From an uncultured Pelagibacteraceae bacterium (GTDB taxonomy: Bacteria > Pseudomonadota > Alphaproteobacteria > Pelagibacterales > Pelagibacteraceae): a DNA stretch of 64,000 bases. Below are positions 32,701-40,376 of the stretch, piece by piece (within the stretch, counting starts at the first letter, position 1; each line of letters starts with the position of its first letter). The notes beneath the pieces were generated by a model. It saw nothing but the letters and a program-made list of their open reading frames with translations, had not been told where the DNA came from and searched no databases. The stretch covers positions 74,501 to 138,500 of the forward strand of contig CACBYP010000004.1 in NCBI GenBank assembly GCA_902543485.1, written 5' to 3'. Both the position numbers and the translations under genes were made by a program.

Positions 32701-32830
32701 TTGATTTATCACTTTCTAAAGTTATTACAGGGTCATTTTTAGAGATTTTATCTCCTTCTTTTACAAGAATTTCTATGATTTCTACTTCTTCAAAATCTCC
32801 AATATCTGGAACTAGTAATTTTTCACTCAT
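29765..32830 (-). CDS. aceE: Pyruvate dehydrogenase E1 (homodimeric type) with N-terminal lipoyl domain
   Basis: A 1021-residue fusion. Residues 1-78 form a lipoyl domain with Lys42 in ESDKSSVE, strikingly similar to the lipoyl domain of the adjacent aceF. A Gln/Glu/Asn-rich linker leads to a full AceE-type E1 from about 150 (PQETKEWLESL). The thiamine-diphosphate motif GDGEIDEPE with NCNLQRLDGPV, the HQDGHSH loop and the normal C-terminus are present. E1 decarboxylates pyruvate and acetylates lipoyl groups. Ordinary AceE is about 890 residues with no lipoyl domain, so the extra domain puts a swinging arm on E1 itself. Confidence 0.95.
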   Translation of the reverse strand: MSEKLLVPDIGDFEEVEIIEILVKEGDKISKNDPVITLESDKSSVEVPSAFEGVVDSINIKIGDKVSKGDLILTLSSENGTQQKQETIEKIPPATEKIIAEAENSNGYNNSELDTSVHKEIKVENTQEEHNERLEIVENNNDIDPQETKEWLESLSAVVHSEGPERAHFLIKQLIDQAYKEGSNIPYTQNTPYINTIPADEEIKSPGDQNIERKIRALIRWNSAVMVVRANMRDPSLGGHIGTFASAATLYDIGMNHFWRAKSNKFGGDLIYFQGHSAPGIYARAFLEGRLDEKQLDRFRQEVYPGGLSSYPHPWLMPKFWQFPTVSMGLGPMMATYQARFMKYLINRKLIKDENRKVWSSLGDGEIDEPEALGSIGLAAREKLDNLIYVVNCNLQRLDGPVRGNGKIIQELEGIFRGAGWNVIKVIWGSYWDPLLANDKSGLLVKRMNEAVDGEYQAFKAKGGLYVRDNFFGKYPELKNLVASYTDSDIWKLNRGGHDPHKVYAAYHKAINTKDRPTVILAKTIKGYGMGKSGESINTTHQQKKLGVDDLLYYRDRFDVPLTDEQVKNIEYFRPDENSEEIKYLKKRRLALGGYIPERSSFSKPIKTPSNDIFDFMKKSTGEKEMSTTMALVRMLTNLLRDKNVAPRLVPIIPDEARTFGMEGFFQKIGIYAHEGQKYEPEDSAQLSSYKEEKSGQVLEEGINEAGSMASWIAAGTSYSNHDIEMIPIYLFYSMFGFQRTGDFAWAAGDSQTRGFLIGATAGRTTLAGEGLQHQDGHSHLLASTIPNCVSYDPTFHYELATIFKEGLRRMHEKHENIFYYITTMNENYSHPEMPKDCEEGILKGMYKIKDFSKNKKNKIQLLGSGTILREMIKAAEILQNEYQVDSEVWSVTSFNELRRDGLETERYNLLNPGGEKKISYVEKCLGKTEGPILAASDYMRMNSDQIRPYINKSFYSLGTDGFGRSDTRKNLRKFFEVDKEHIVAYGLSILSNEQLIASKHAVDAIKKYKIDKDKPMPTKL

Positions 32831-32841
32831 TTCGCTATTTG

Positions 32842-32854
32842 TATATATATATAT
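32842..32854. repeat. (TA)n run upstream of aceE
   Basis: An alternating TA tract lies about 12-24 bases before the aceE ATG on the minus strand, where it could lie in the leader or include a -10-like element. Such tracts are prone to length change and could tune expression. No independent evidence is visible. Confidence 0.4.
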
Positions 32855-32941
32855 TATTTACTTTTAATAGATGTATATTTTTGACCATTATTAAAATTTA
32901 GTAAAATTAATAATAAATGTTAAAAGAATAGATTATATTTA

Positions 32942-33018
32942 GCGCCTGTAGCTCAATTGGATAGAGCGCTTGGCTACGGACCAGGAGGTTCTGGGTTCGA
33001 CTCCTAGCAGGCGCACCA
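32942..33018 (+). tRNA. tRNA-Arg (ACG)
   Basis: The acceptor stem GCGCCTG pairs with CAGGCGC, followed by A and an encoded CCA (33016-33018). The D-arm AGCTCAATTGGATAGAGC is normal, and the anticodon arm CTTGG-CTACGGA-CCAGG places ACG at 32976-32978. The T-arm has GGTTCGACTCC. ACG, read as ICG after deamination, decodes CGU/C/A codons. It sits between aceE (divergent) and the small membrane-peptide gene that starts 14 bases after the CCA. Confidence 0.98.
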
Positions 33019-33031
33019 AAAAGAAGGAAAA

Positions 33032-33115
33032 ATGAAAATATCTTTGCAAAAATCTGTAATTTATTTTTTTGTAATAGTGTTAATAATATTATTTTTAATA
33101 ACTATAATAATTTAA
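33032..33115 (+). CDS. Small single-span membrane peptide (27 aa) coupled to the thioesterase gene
   Basis: A 27-codon reading frame below usual annotation size. The peptide begins MKISLQKSVIYFF and continues as one uninterrupted hydrophobic helix to the C-terminus, made almost entirely of V, I, L and F, with positive charge only at the N-terminal side. A purine-rich AAGAAGGAAA ribosome-binding sequence lies at 33021-33030. Its TAA shares one base with the ATG of the hotdog gene (TAATG), the same coupling seen between cobS/cobT, gltD/gltB and aceE/aceF here. The function is unknown; it may be a small membrane protein or a translational leader for the next gene. Confidence 0.6.
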   Translation: MKISLQKSVIYFFVIVLIILFLITIII

Positions 33116-33534
33116 TGAAAAAATTTAAACAAATTAGCGTTAAAAAAGGTTTCATGAGACACAATGGTGGTTTGCTACTAAGAGATATCTCAAAAACTAA
33201 ATATGAATTTAAAACCAAAATAAAAAAAAACCATCTTAACAGAGCTGGCATAACTCATGGTGGTTATATAGCATCGATTATAGATACCGGGTGTGGATCT
33301 GGAGCCCATAGAATTTCGGGTAATCAACCTTGTGTAACTATAACACTTAATATTAACTTTATCGGGCCTTCAACTATTGGTGATGAAATTTTTGGATATG
33401 TAAAAATTAAAAAAAAAACAAAAAGCATGGTTTTTTTAGAGTGCTATTTAGTATGTAAAGGTAAAATAATTGCATCTGCTACAGGTATTTGGAAAATACT
33501 TCAACGTAAGTTACCCCATGCAGGTCTAAGCTAG
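33115..33534 (+). CDS. PaaI-like hotdog-fold thioesterase
   Basis: A 139-residue hotdog protein. The signature HLNRAGITHGGYIASIIDTGCG (split as HLNRAGITHGG, then YIASIIDTGCG) lies at about 41-62 and contains the HGG and acidic residue used for thioester hydrolysis in the PaaI/YbgC-like group. VTITLNINFIGPS and FLECYLVCKGKIIASATG form the following strands. It probably hydrolyses an acyl-CoA; the substrate cannot be told. Translation appears coupled to the upstream 27-residue membrane peptide. Its TAG stop overlaps the stop of the convergent TRAP gene within CTAG. Confidence 0.85.
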   Translation: MKKFKQISVKKGFMRHNGGLLLRDISKTKYEFKTKIKKNHLNRAGITHGGYIASIIDTGCGSGAHRISGNQPCVTITLNINFIGPSTIGDEIFGYVKIKKKTKSMVFLECYLVCKGKIIASATGIWKILQRKLPHAGLS

Positions 33535-35852
33535 GTTCTTCTTTTTATATTTAAATAACCAAAGATTGATAAAAGAATAAGAGCAATAGGATAAACTATT
33601 TCTTTTTTTGGTCTATTCTGATTTTCAATTTTAAATTCATTAATAATATCTCCCATATCTAAACCAGATTTTTTTGCAATTCCATTCCATGTTAAAGTAT
33701 CAATTATGGTTTTATTATCTTCTACAACTAAGCTCATTCCATAATCATCTAAACTGAAATTTTCATCAAAACTATTTTTTTCAATTACAAACAATTTATA
33801 CCTTTCGCCGTACTCTGTTAGTCTAGTAATTTTAATTCTTATCTCTTTATTATAATCAAACTGTTTTTTGTTTATTTCTTCAATACTTAAATAGTTATAT
33901 TTTGGGTAAAATTTATTTAGAATAAATTCTGGAGATAATAATGAAATTGAAATTATTAAAAAAATAATAATTTCGTACCATCTCAGTTTATTTATAAACC
34001 ATCCCTGAGTAGCAGATGTAAATACTAAAATCCCAATCAATGAGGTTGCTATGACCATTAAGCCATGCCATATGCTTTCAATGCCAATTAATAATAACTC
34101 ACTGTTAAATAAGAATACAATAGGAAGTATTCCAGTTCTCAGACTATACCAAAATGCCTGGGCTCCTGTTCTTAATGGGTCTCCACCAGAAATAGCAGCT
34201 GCTGCGTAAGATGCTAAGCCAACTGGAGGTGTTACATCTGCCATTAGGCCAAAATAGAACACGAATAAATGAACCGCAATTAAAGGAAAAATAAATCCTG
34301 ATGCATTTCCAACATCCACAAGAACAGTTGCCATTAGAGATGCTACAACAACGTAGTTTGCCGTAGTTGGTAAACCCATGCCTAGCAGTAAACATAAAAT
34401 AATAGTCAAAAATAAAAGTATAATAACATTATCTTTTGCAATCGACTCGATTACAATTATTAAATTAGTGCTCAAACCTGTAGATCCAACTGCACCAACT
34501 ATAATACCTGCTGTTGCAATTGCTATTCCGACACTAACCATATTCAAGGCACCCTTTTCGAAACCAACAACAGTTTGGTTATACCAATATATTAAAGCAT
34601 TCTTAAAGTTCTTTTCTTTAAAAAATTTATTTAAAAGATTGACTATAATTAATGTTATTGTTGCAAAAAAAATAGAGTAAGAAGCTGTAAGCCTCATATA
34701 AACTAGTAAATATATGAGAACGAATATTGGAACTAAAAAATGTATTCCTTCAAAAAATGTTTTTTTTAATTTTGGAATATCGTTTTCATCCATACCTTTT
34801 AAATTTAATTTAAGCGCTTCAAGGTGAGATATATAAAATAGTGCAATGTAAGAAATTATAGCTGGCAAAAAAGCATGTTTGACAACTTCAAAATATGTAA
34901 CTCCAATAAAACTTGCCATCACAAAAGCTGCTGCTCCCATAACTGGAGGCATTATTTGACCATTAACTGATGAAGATACTTCGATTGCTCCCGCTTTTTC
35001 TTTTGAAAAACCTGTCTTTTTCATAATTGGAATTGTAAATGTTCCAGTTGTAACTGTATTAGCAATTGATGATCCAGAGATTAATCCTGTCATACCAGAT
35101 CCAAGAATAGCTGCTTTGGCAGGACCACCTCGCATTTTTCCAACCATTGCAAAAGCTAAATCTAAAAAATATTTCCCCCCTCCAGCAGTTTCTAAAAGTG
35201 CTCCAAAAAGTACAAAGAGAAATATGAAATCTACAGAAACACCTATCGGAATTCCGAAAATAGCTTCTTGATCAAACCATTGAAAACCAACTAACCTTTT
35301 TAATGATAATCCACCATGAGAAATTATGTCTGGTGCATATTGCCCAAAATAAGAAAATAACAAAAAACAAACTGCAATAACAACTAATGGGACACCTATA
35401 ACTCTGCGTGTAGCCTCTAGAAGAATTAATATTCCAATTATTCCGAGTATTAACTCAATTGGAATAGTAAAATTATCGGAAAGATTTATTTTAAGTAATA
35501 TTCCACCCCTATCTACTAATTGATCATAAAAAACATAAATATATAAACAACAAATTGCACCTGTTATTGCAATTAATATATCTATAATATTTACTTTTTT
35601 ACCCCTTGCATATGGAAATATTAAAAAAGCTAGTAAAAGTGCAAAGCCAAGATGAATTGCTCTAGCTGGTAAACCTTTAAACATTCCAAAATTCAACCAA
35701 AATGGAAATGGAGAAGCATACCAAAGTTGAAATAAAGACCAGGTTATTGCAATAATAGCAACTAACTTTAAATGAAAACCTGTTAGGCTTCTTGTAGGAG
35801 AGAGATCTTCTTTAATCTTATTTTCAATTTTTTTATCTATGTCTGCTGACAT
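33531..35852 (-). CDS. TAXI-TRAP transporter fused permease (4TM/12TM)
   Basis: A 773-residue fusion of the small (DctQ-like) and large (DctM-like) TRAP membrane subunits, the form that goes with TAXI binding proteins. Conserved large-subunit segments include GSGMTGLISGSSIANTVTTG, EVSSSVNGQIMPPVMGAAAF and GLPTTANYVV. After the last permease helices, a C-terminal part (about 630-773) resembles DUF3394, with a PDZ-like end NGIAKKSGLDMGDIINEF and a final transmembrane segment. It imports an organic acid by a sodium or proton gradient; the solute is unknown. An intrinsic terminator separates it from its binding-protein gene upstream. Confidence 0.95.
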   Translation of the reverse strand: MSADIDKKIENKIKEDLSPTRSLTGFHLKLVAIIAITWSLFQLWYASPFPFWLNFGMFKGLPARAIHLGFALLLAFLIFPYARGKKVNIIDILIAITGAICCLYIYVFYDQLVDRGGILLKINLSDNFTIPIELILGIIGILILLEATRRVIGVPLVVIAVCFLLFSYFGQYAPDIISHGGLSLKRLVGFQWFDQEAIFGIPIGVSVDFIFLFVLFGALLETAGGGKYFLDLAFAMVGKMRGGPAKAAILGSGMTGLISGSSIANTVTTGTFTIPIMKKTGFSKEKAGAIEVSSSVNGQIMPPVMGAAAFVMASFIGVTYFEVVKHAFLPAIISYIALFYISHLEALKLNLKGMDENDIPKLKKTFFEGIHFLVPIFVLIYLLVYMRLTASYSIFFATITLIIVNLLNKFFKEKNFKNALIYWYNQTVVGFEKGALNMVSVGIAIATAGIIVGAVGSTGLSTNLIIVIESIAKDNVIILLFLTIILCLLLGMGLPTTANYVVVASLMATVLVDVGNASGFIFPLIAVHLFVFYFGLMADVTPPVGLASYAAAAISGGDPLRTGAQAFWYSLRTGILPIVFLFNSELLLIGIESIWHGLMVIATSLIGILVFTSATQGWFINKLRWYEIIIFLIISISLLSPEFILNKFYPKYNYLSIEEINKKQFDYNKEIRIKITRLTEYGERYKLFVIEKNSFDENFSLDDYGMSLVVEDNKTIIDTLTWNGIAKKSGLDMGDIINEFKIENQNRPKKEIVYPIALILLSIFGYLNIKRRT

Positions 35853-35875
35853 TCAGCTTAATATATAAAAAAAAA

Positions 35876-35897
35876 GGCCCAATAGATATATTGGGCC
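35876..35897 (-). terminator. Intercistronic terminator/attenuator between TAXI binding protein and TRAP permease
   Basis: A perfect 8-base inverted repeat (35876-35883 and 35890-35897, arm GGCCCAAT) with a 6-base loop. On the minus strand it is followed by a run of about ten T (complement of the A run just below 35876), the classic intrinsic terminator. It lies 23 bases after the binding-protein stop and before the permease start. It probably terminates part of the transcripts so that the abundant binding protein is made in excess over the permease. Confidence 0.85.
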
Positions 35898-35919
35898 TAA
35901 ATTTTTTATATAGATTTAA

Positions 35920-36927
35920 TTACATTAAACCAGCTTCTTTATAATATTTAACAGCTCCAGGATGAAGTGGTGCTGATAAACCATCAGCTATCATATTTTT
36001 TTTCTCTAAAGGAGCGAAAGCTGGATGTTGTTTTCTAAAATCATCAAAATTTTCAAAAACAGCTTTTGTAACCTGATAAACTAAATCCTCAGAAACATCC
36101 ATACTTGTTACTACAGTAGCTTTAACACCAAATGTAGTTACATCTTTTTTCTGTTTAGTATAAGTACCTTTTGGAATTGTTGCAGATGCATAATAATCAG
36201 CTCCACTAATAATTCCATCAATTACATCTCCTGTTAAATTGATTGGCATTGCTTTAGCCGCACATGTTGCCGCTTGTTCCATTGCCCCATTTGGAAAACC
36301 TACTGAATATCCAAACGCATCAATTTTACCATCGCATAGAGCTTTTACTTGCTCTGAAGATGTTAGCTCAGTAACTGATTTAAAGAAGCTGTTGTCAACT
36401 CCCATGGCTTTCATTAATTCTTCCATAGTTCCTCTTTGACCAGAACCTGGATTTCCAATGTTTACTACTTTTCCTTTGAGACCCATAAAATCTTTGACTT
36501 TTGCTTTTTTTCTAGCCCAGATTTGAAATGGCTCATTATGTACTGAGAAAACAGCTCTTAAATTTTTGAATTGTTTCCCTTCCCATTTGCTTGATCCATT
36601 GTAAGCATGATATTGCCAGTCAGATTGTGCTACACCAAATTGAAACTCGCCATCTTTTATTTGTCCGATGTTATAATTTGAGCCTCCAGTTGAAGGAGCG
36701 GTACATCTGTAAGCTTTATCTTTCATACCTTTTTTTCTACCATGTTCAGCACTAATTGCTGATTTGTGTAACATTTTACAAATAGCGTTTCCTGTCTGAA
36801 AATAAACTCCAGTTGGTCCTCCTGTGCCTATTGTAAAAAACTCTGCTGATTTTGCTATTGATCCGAATGAAAATATAGCAGCAAAAATAATCAGAGAGCT
36901 TGATATTGTTGATAATATTTTTTTCAT
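35920..36927 (-). CDS. TAXI family TRAP transporter solute-binding protein
   Basis: A 335-residue periplasmic protein with a signal peptide (about 1-27, ending near SAE). The TAXI signature GTGGPTGVYFQTG directly follows the mature N-terminus. Later segments include KGKVVNIGNPGSGQRG and KALCDGKIDAFGYSVG. It captures an unknown solute, often glutamate, 2-oxoglutarate or a related acid in this family, and delivers it to the fused permease downstream. A good GAGAGGG ribosome-binding site precedes the ATG. The terminator behind the gene suggests it is expressed more than the permease. Confidence 0.95.
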   Translation of the reverse strand: MKKILSTISSSLIIFAAIFSFGSIAKSAEFFTIGTGGPTGVYFQTGNAICKMLHKSAISAEHGRKKGMKDKAYRCTAPSTGGSNYNIGQIKDGEFQFGVAQSDWQYHAYNGSSKWEGKQFKNLRAVFSVHNEPFQIWARKKAKVKDFMGLKGKVVNIGNPGSGQRGTMEELMKAMGVDNSFFKSVTELTSSEQVKALCDGKIDAFGYSVGFPNGAMEQAATCAAKAMPINLTGDVIDGIISGADYYASATIPKGTYTKQKKDVTTFGVKATVVTSMDVSEDLVYQVTKAVFENFDDFRKQHPAFAPLEKKNMIADGLSAPLHPGAVKYYKEAGLM

Positions 36928-37035
36928 ATACCCTCTCTAAAGTTTTAAAATCGAATCTAACTATTTATTACTACGAGTGTCTAGTAAATTCAGTTAATAT
37001 AAGTATTGTTAATTAAGGAATTTTTTAACTGATTA

Positions 37036-38259
37036 TTATTTTTCAACCCAAGATTTTAATTTATTTACTCCTTCTACAACCTTAGGGGCGTACAATTTTA
37101 TTAACTCATCATTAATATCAGTTTTTTCATTAATATTTTTCATAAATATATCGCCATCAAAATCTGTAAAACTTAGACGAACAATCATCCTTTTTTCATC
37201 AAATCCAAAGTCACTTCCTGGAAGTAAAGCAATATTTAAATTAGTTAAAATTTCATCACACATGATTGAAGAATTATTAAATTTCTTGTTCAAAAATTCA
37301 GGCATCAAATAAAAGCCACCCATTGGTTTGTTCATAATAATATTATTAGATTTTAAATTTCTATATACGTATTCTCCAACAGATTTAAGGATTTTTTTTG
37401 ATTTTAAGATATATTCATCATGGTTAGCATTAAAAGCAGATATTGCAGCAAACTGTATTGGTGAACTTACGGCGGAAAATGTTTCACTTGCTAAAACTTT
37501 CATAGATTTAAGTAATTCAATTTTTTTCTTTGGTATTATAAAGTACCCGAGTCTCCATCCTCCAGCACCACACCATTTACTAAGTCCATTACTTATTATG
37601 ACATTATCAGGGCAGAGCTCAAAAATAGAAATATAATTTTCATCAAATGTTAATTCAGAATAAATTTCATCTGATAAAACTAAAATATTATATTTTTTTA
37701 TTATTAAAGAAATTTCTTTTAAATTTTTGCATACTTGTCCTGATGGGTTATTTGGAGAATTAAGAAATAAAAGATATTTTTTATCTAGTTTTCTTAAAAT
37801 AATTTTTTCAATTTCCTGAGCTTTAGGAAACCAATTGTTTTCAGCAGATGTTTGAATCCAATGATAATTATTTTTAGCTATAATTGATTGTGGTTTATAA
37901 GATACCCAACTTGGAGCTGGTAACAAAACTTCACCTTCGAATGCTAAATGCATCAAGAACATCAGCTCTTTGGATCCAGGACCTACTATGACCTGATCTG
38001 ATTTAAAATTATAATTTTTCTTTTTTGACTCATATTTTGCGATTGAGTCTCTTAATTTATCTAATCCTTGGATAGGTAAATAACTTTTCTGATGTGCATT
38101 TTTTTTTAATTCTTCAACAATAGTAATTGGGACGGAGAATGGTGATTGTCCAAATCCAAACTTAATAATATTTTTTCCTTCATTTTCAATAACTTTTGAT
38201 TTTTCATTTATTTTTAGTGTTGCTGATAAGCTTAGGCTTTTAATAGTATCTTTAATCAT
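37036..38259 (-). CDS. Class I/II PLP-dependent aminotransferase
   Basis: A 407-residue fold-type I aminotransferase of the aspartate aminotransferase group. The PLP lysine is K228 in SNGLSKWCGAGGWRLGY, preceded by NSPNNPSGQV (167-176) and LSDEIYSEL (195-203). FGFGQSPF near 34-41 corresponds to the substrate loop. The substrate is not clear; aspartate, aromatic or branched amino acids are possible. It overlaps acetoacetyl-CoA synthetase by four bases and may act in amino acid degradation feeding acetoacetate or a related keto acid into central metabolism. That link is inference. Confidence 0.88.
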   Translation of the reverse strand: MIKDTIKSLSLSATLKINEKSKVIENEGKNIIKFGFGQSPFSVPITIVEELKKNAHQKSYLPIQGLDKLRDSIAKYESKKKNYNFKSDQVIVGPGSKELMFLMHLAFEGEVLLPAPSWVSYKPQSIIAKNNYHWIQTSAENNWFPKAQEIEKIILRKLDKKYLLFLNSPNNPSGQVCKNLKEISLIIKKYNILVLSDEIYSELTFDENYISIFELCPDNVIISNGLSKWCGAGGWRLGYFIIPKKKIELLKSMKVLASETFSAVSSPIQFAAISAFNANHDEYILKSKKILKSVGEYVYRNLKSNNIIMNKPMGGFYLMPEFLNKKFNNSSIMCDEILTNLNIALLPGSDFGFDEKRMIVRLSFTDFDGDIFMKNINEKTDINDELIKLYAPKVVEGVNKLKSWVEK

Positions 38260-40214
38260 TGCGATTTTAACTCAATAAGATTTTTATATTCATTTAAAGC
38301 AGATGGATTGGATAATGCTTCAATATTATTTATTTTATTGCCATCTATTACATTTTTTACAGCTACTTCTACAATTTTACCATTCTTAGTTCTAGGAATA
38401 TCACTTACTGCAATTATTTTAGCAGGTACATGTCTCGGGGAAGCCTCATATCTAATTGTTGTTTTTAGTTTTGAAATTAATTTTTCATCTAATTTATTTT
38501 TTTTTGATAAGACTACAAAAAGTATTATTCTTATATCGTTATCCCAAGATTGACCTACTACGATAGACTCTTTTACTTCCTTAAATTTTTCTACAACAGA
38601 ATAAATTTCAGCTGTACCAAGTCGAACACCTCCTGGGTTTAGTGTTGCATCTGATCTTCCATAGATAATATAAGAACCATTATTCTTTCTCTCAGCATAA
38701 TCTCCATGATGCCAAATATTTTTAAATTTTGAAAAATAAGCTTTTTTATATTTAACTTTTCCAGGATCATTCCAAAATTTTAAAGGCATCGATGGAAAAG
38801 CGTTTCTACATACTAGTTCTCCTTTTTTATTTAAAATTGATTTACCTTTTTCAGAAAATACTGCTGTATCCATACCAAGACCATTGTCCTGTATTTCACC
38901 ACTATTTACAGCTGAATAAATGTTTCCATTTACAAAACAGGAGACAATATCTGTCCCACCGGAAATCGAAGCTAAATGAACATTTTTTTTTATGTTTTTA
39001 TAAACAAATTCAAAACCATCATTAGATAGCGGGGACCCCGTAGAACAAATAGTCTTCAAAGACTTGAGTTTAATTTTTTCTTTTACATTAACATCCTGCT
39101 TTATAAGTTGATCAATATATTTTGCACTTATGCCAAATAGAGTAACTTTCTCTCTATTCGCAATTTTTAATAATAGCTCTGGAGATTTATGCATAGGAAA
39201 ACCATCAAATAGTAGTATTGATGCTTTAGATGCTAAGGCTGTAACAAGCCAATTCCACATCATCCATCCACAAGTTGTAAAGTAAAATACATTATCATTT
39301 GGTTTTATATTGCAATGTAATTGATGCTCTTTCAAATGTTGCAACAAAACTCCACCAGATCTATGGCAAATACATTTTGGTTTACCTGTTGTACCACTAG
39401 AGTACAAAATTGCTAACTCATGGTCAAAATCGAATTTTTTTAATTTATTCGTGCTTATTTCAAGTTTTTTAATCTCAGCGAAATAATAAATTTTTATATT
39501 TTTAATTTTTTTTAATTTTCTTAATTTTTTTCCAGGATAATTTAAAATTAATACCGATTTTATACTTTTTATTTTTTTTAATATTTTAGGTAATCTTTCG
39601 ATAATATTTATTTCCTTTCCGTTATAATAATATTTATCAGTAATGATTAATAATTTAGGTTTAATTTGAGAAAAACGTTCTATAACTCCAGGTACACCAA
39701 AATCAGGTGAGCACGAACTCCAGATTGATCCTATAGCACTAGCACTTAAGAAACATTGTACTGTTTCTATCTGATTTGGAGTATATGCTGCTATTCTATC
39801 GTTTTCAGAAATACTTATTTTTTTATAAAATGTAATTATTTTTTTTACATCAATATTAAGTTCTTTCCATGACTTTTGTTCTCTGTAACCATTTTCACTA
39901 ACAAATGTAATAGCTTTTTGATTGGAATTTTTAACTAGAAGATTTTCTGTAAAATTTAATTTTGAATTAACAAAAAACTTACTATTAATAAGATCCTTGG
40001 TTAGTTTGAATTTATTAGTTTTTATTCCTATTACTTGAAAGTATTTCCAGATTGAGTTCCAAAAATCTTTAGGATTTTTTACACTCCATTTTAATAATTT
40101 TTTATAGTTTCTCGAAATGTTATATTTATAGTATTTTGAAATAAATTTCTCATATGAATACAAATTCGAATTTTTTATAAGTGCTTTAGAAGGTTCCCAA
40201 AGTTTTTTTGGCAT
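38256..40214 (-). CDS. aacS: Acetoacetyl-CoA synthetase
   Basis: A 652-residue adenylate-forming enzyme that activates acetoacetate to acetoacetyl-CoA. The N-terminus MPKKLWEPSK and the segment FWNSIWKYFQV are those of acetoacetate-CoA ligase rather than acetyl-CoA synthetase. The ATP motif YSSGTTGKPKCICH is near 271. GRSDATLNPGGVRLGTAEIY and the C-terminal PRTKNGKIVEVAVK give the hinge and the acetyl-regulated lysine. It is the first gene of a two-gene unit with the aminotransferase. Confidence 0.92.
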   Translation of the reverse strand: MPKKLWEPSKALIKNSNLYSYEKFISKYYKYNISRNYKKLLKWSVKNPKDFWNSIWKYFQVIGIKTNKFKLTKDLINSKFFVNSKLNFTENLLVKNSNQKAITFVSENGYREQKSWKELNIDVKKIITFYKKISISENDRIAAYTPNQIETVQCFLSASAIGSIWSSCSPDFGVPGVIERFSQIKPKLLIITDKYYYNGKEINIIERLPKILKKIKSIKSVLILNYPGKKLRKLKKIKNIKIYYFAEIKKLEISTNKLKKFDFDHELAILYSSGTTGKPKCICHRSGGVLLQHLKEHQLHCNIKPNDNVFYFTTCGWMMWNWLVTALASKASILLFDGFPMHKSPELLLKIANREKVTLFGISAKYIDQLIKQDVNVKEKIKLKSLKTICSTGSPLSNDGFEFVYKNIKKNVHLASISGGTDIVSCFVNGNIYSAVNSGEIQDNGLGMDTAVFSEKGKSILNKKGELVCRNAFPSMPLKFWNDPGKVKYKKAYFSKFKNIWHHGDYAERKNNGSYIIYGRSDATLNPGGVRLGTAEIYSVVEKFKEVKESIVVGQSWDNDIRIILFVVLSKKNKLDEKLISKLKTTIRYEASPRHVPAKIIAVSDIPRTKNGKIVEVAVKNVIDGNKINNIEALSNPSALNEYKNLIELKSQ

Positions 40215-40376
40215 TAAAAATTTATATTTATATTGTAAAATTTATGCTAACCTTAGTTGTTAAAAATTGAAAATGAGAACTTTTTCCTATCTGATTCGGA
40301 CTAGTTTTAGTCTATTTTTGTTCTTTTTGAGCAACAAAATATAGTAGGCCAAAAAAAGATCATACTAAAAGTTGAT
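40215..40376 (+). other. Leader region of the SUV3-like helicase gene with a possible upstream mini-ORF
   Basis: This 162-base divergent spacer is long for the window. It contains a 23-codon open frame (40273-40344, starting MRTFSYLIRTSF) with no clear ribosome-binding site. Inside it is a small hairpin, GACTA-GTTT-TAGTC (40299-40312), followed by T-rich DNA. Together these could be a leader or attenuator for the helicase, but each part is weak and may be chance. Confidence 0.25.

Noticed and set aside
36940-37035. Riboswitch or terminator in the spacer between the aminotransferase and TAXI genes
   Set aside because: Only a weak GTTAA/TTAAC repeat is visible, with no stable stem or known aptamer pattern.
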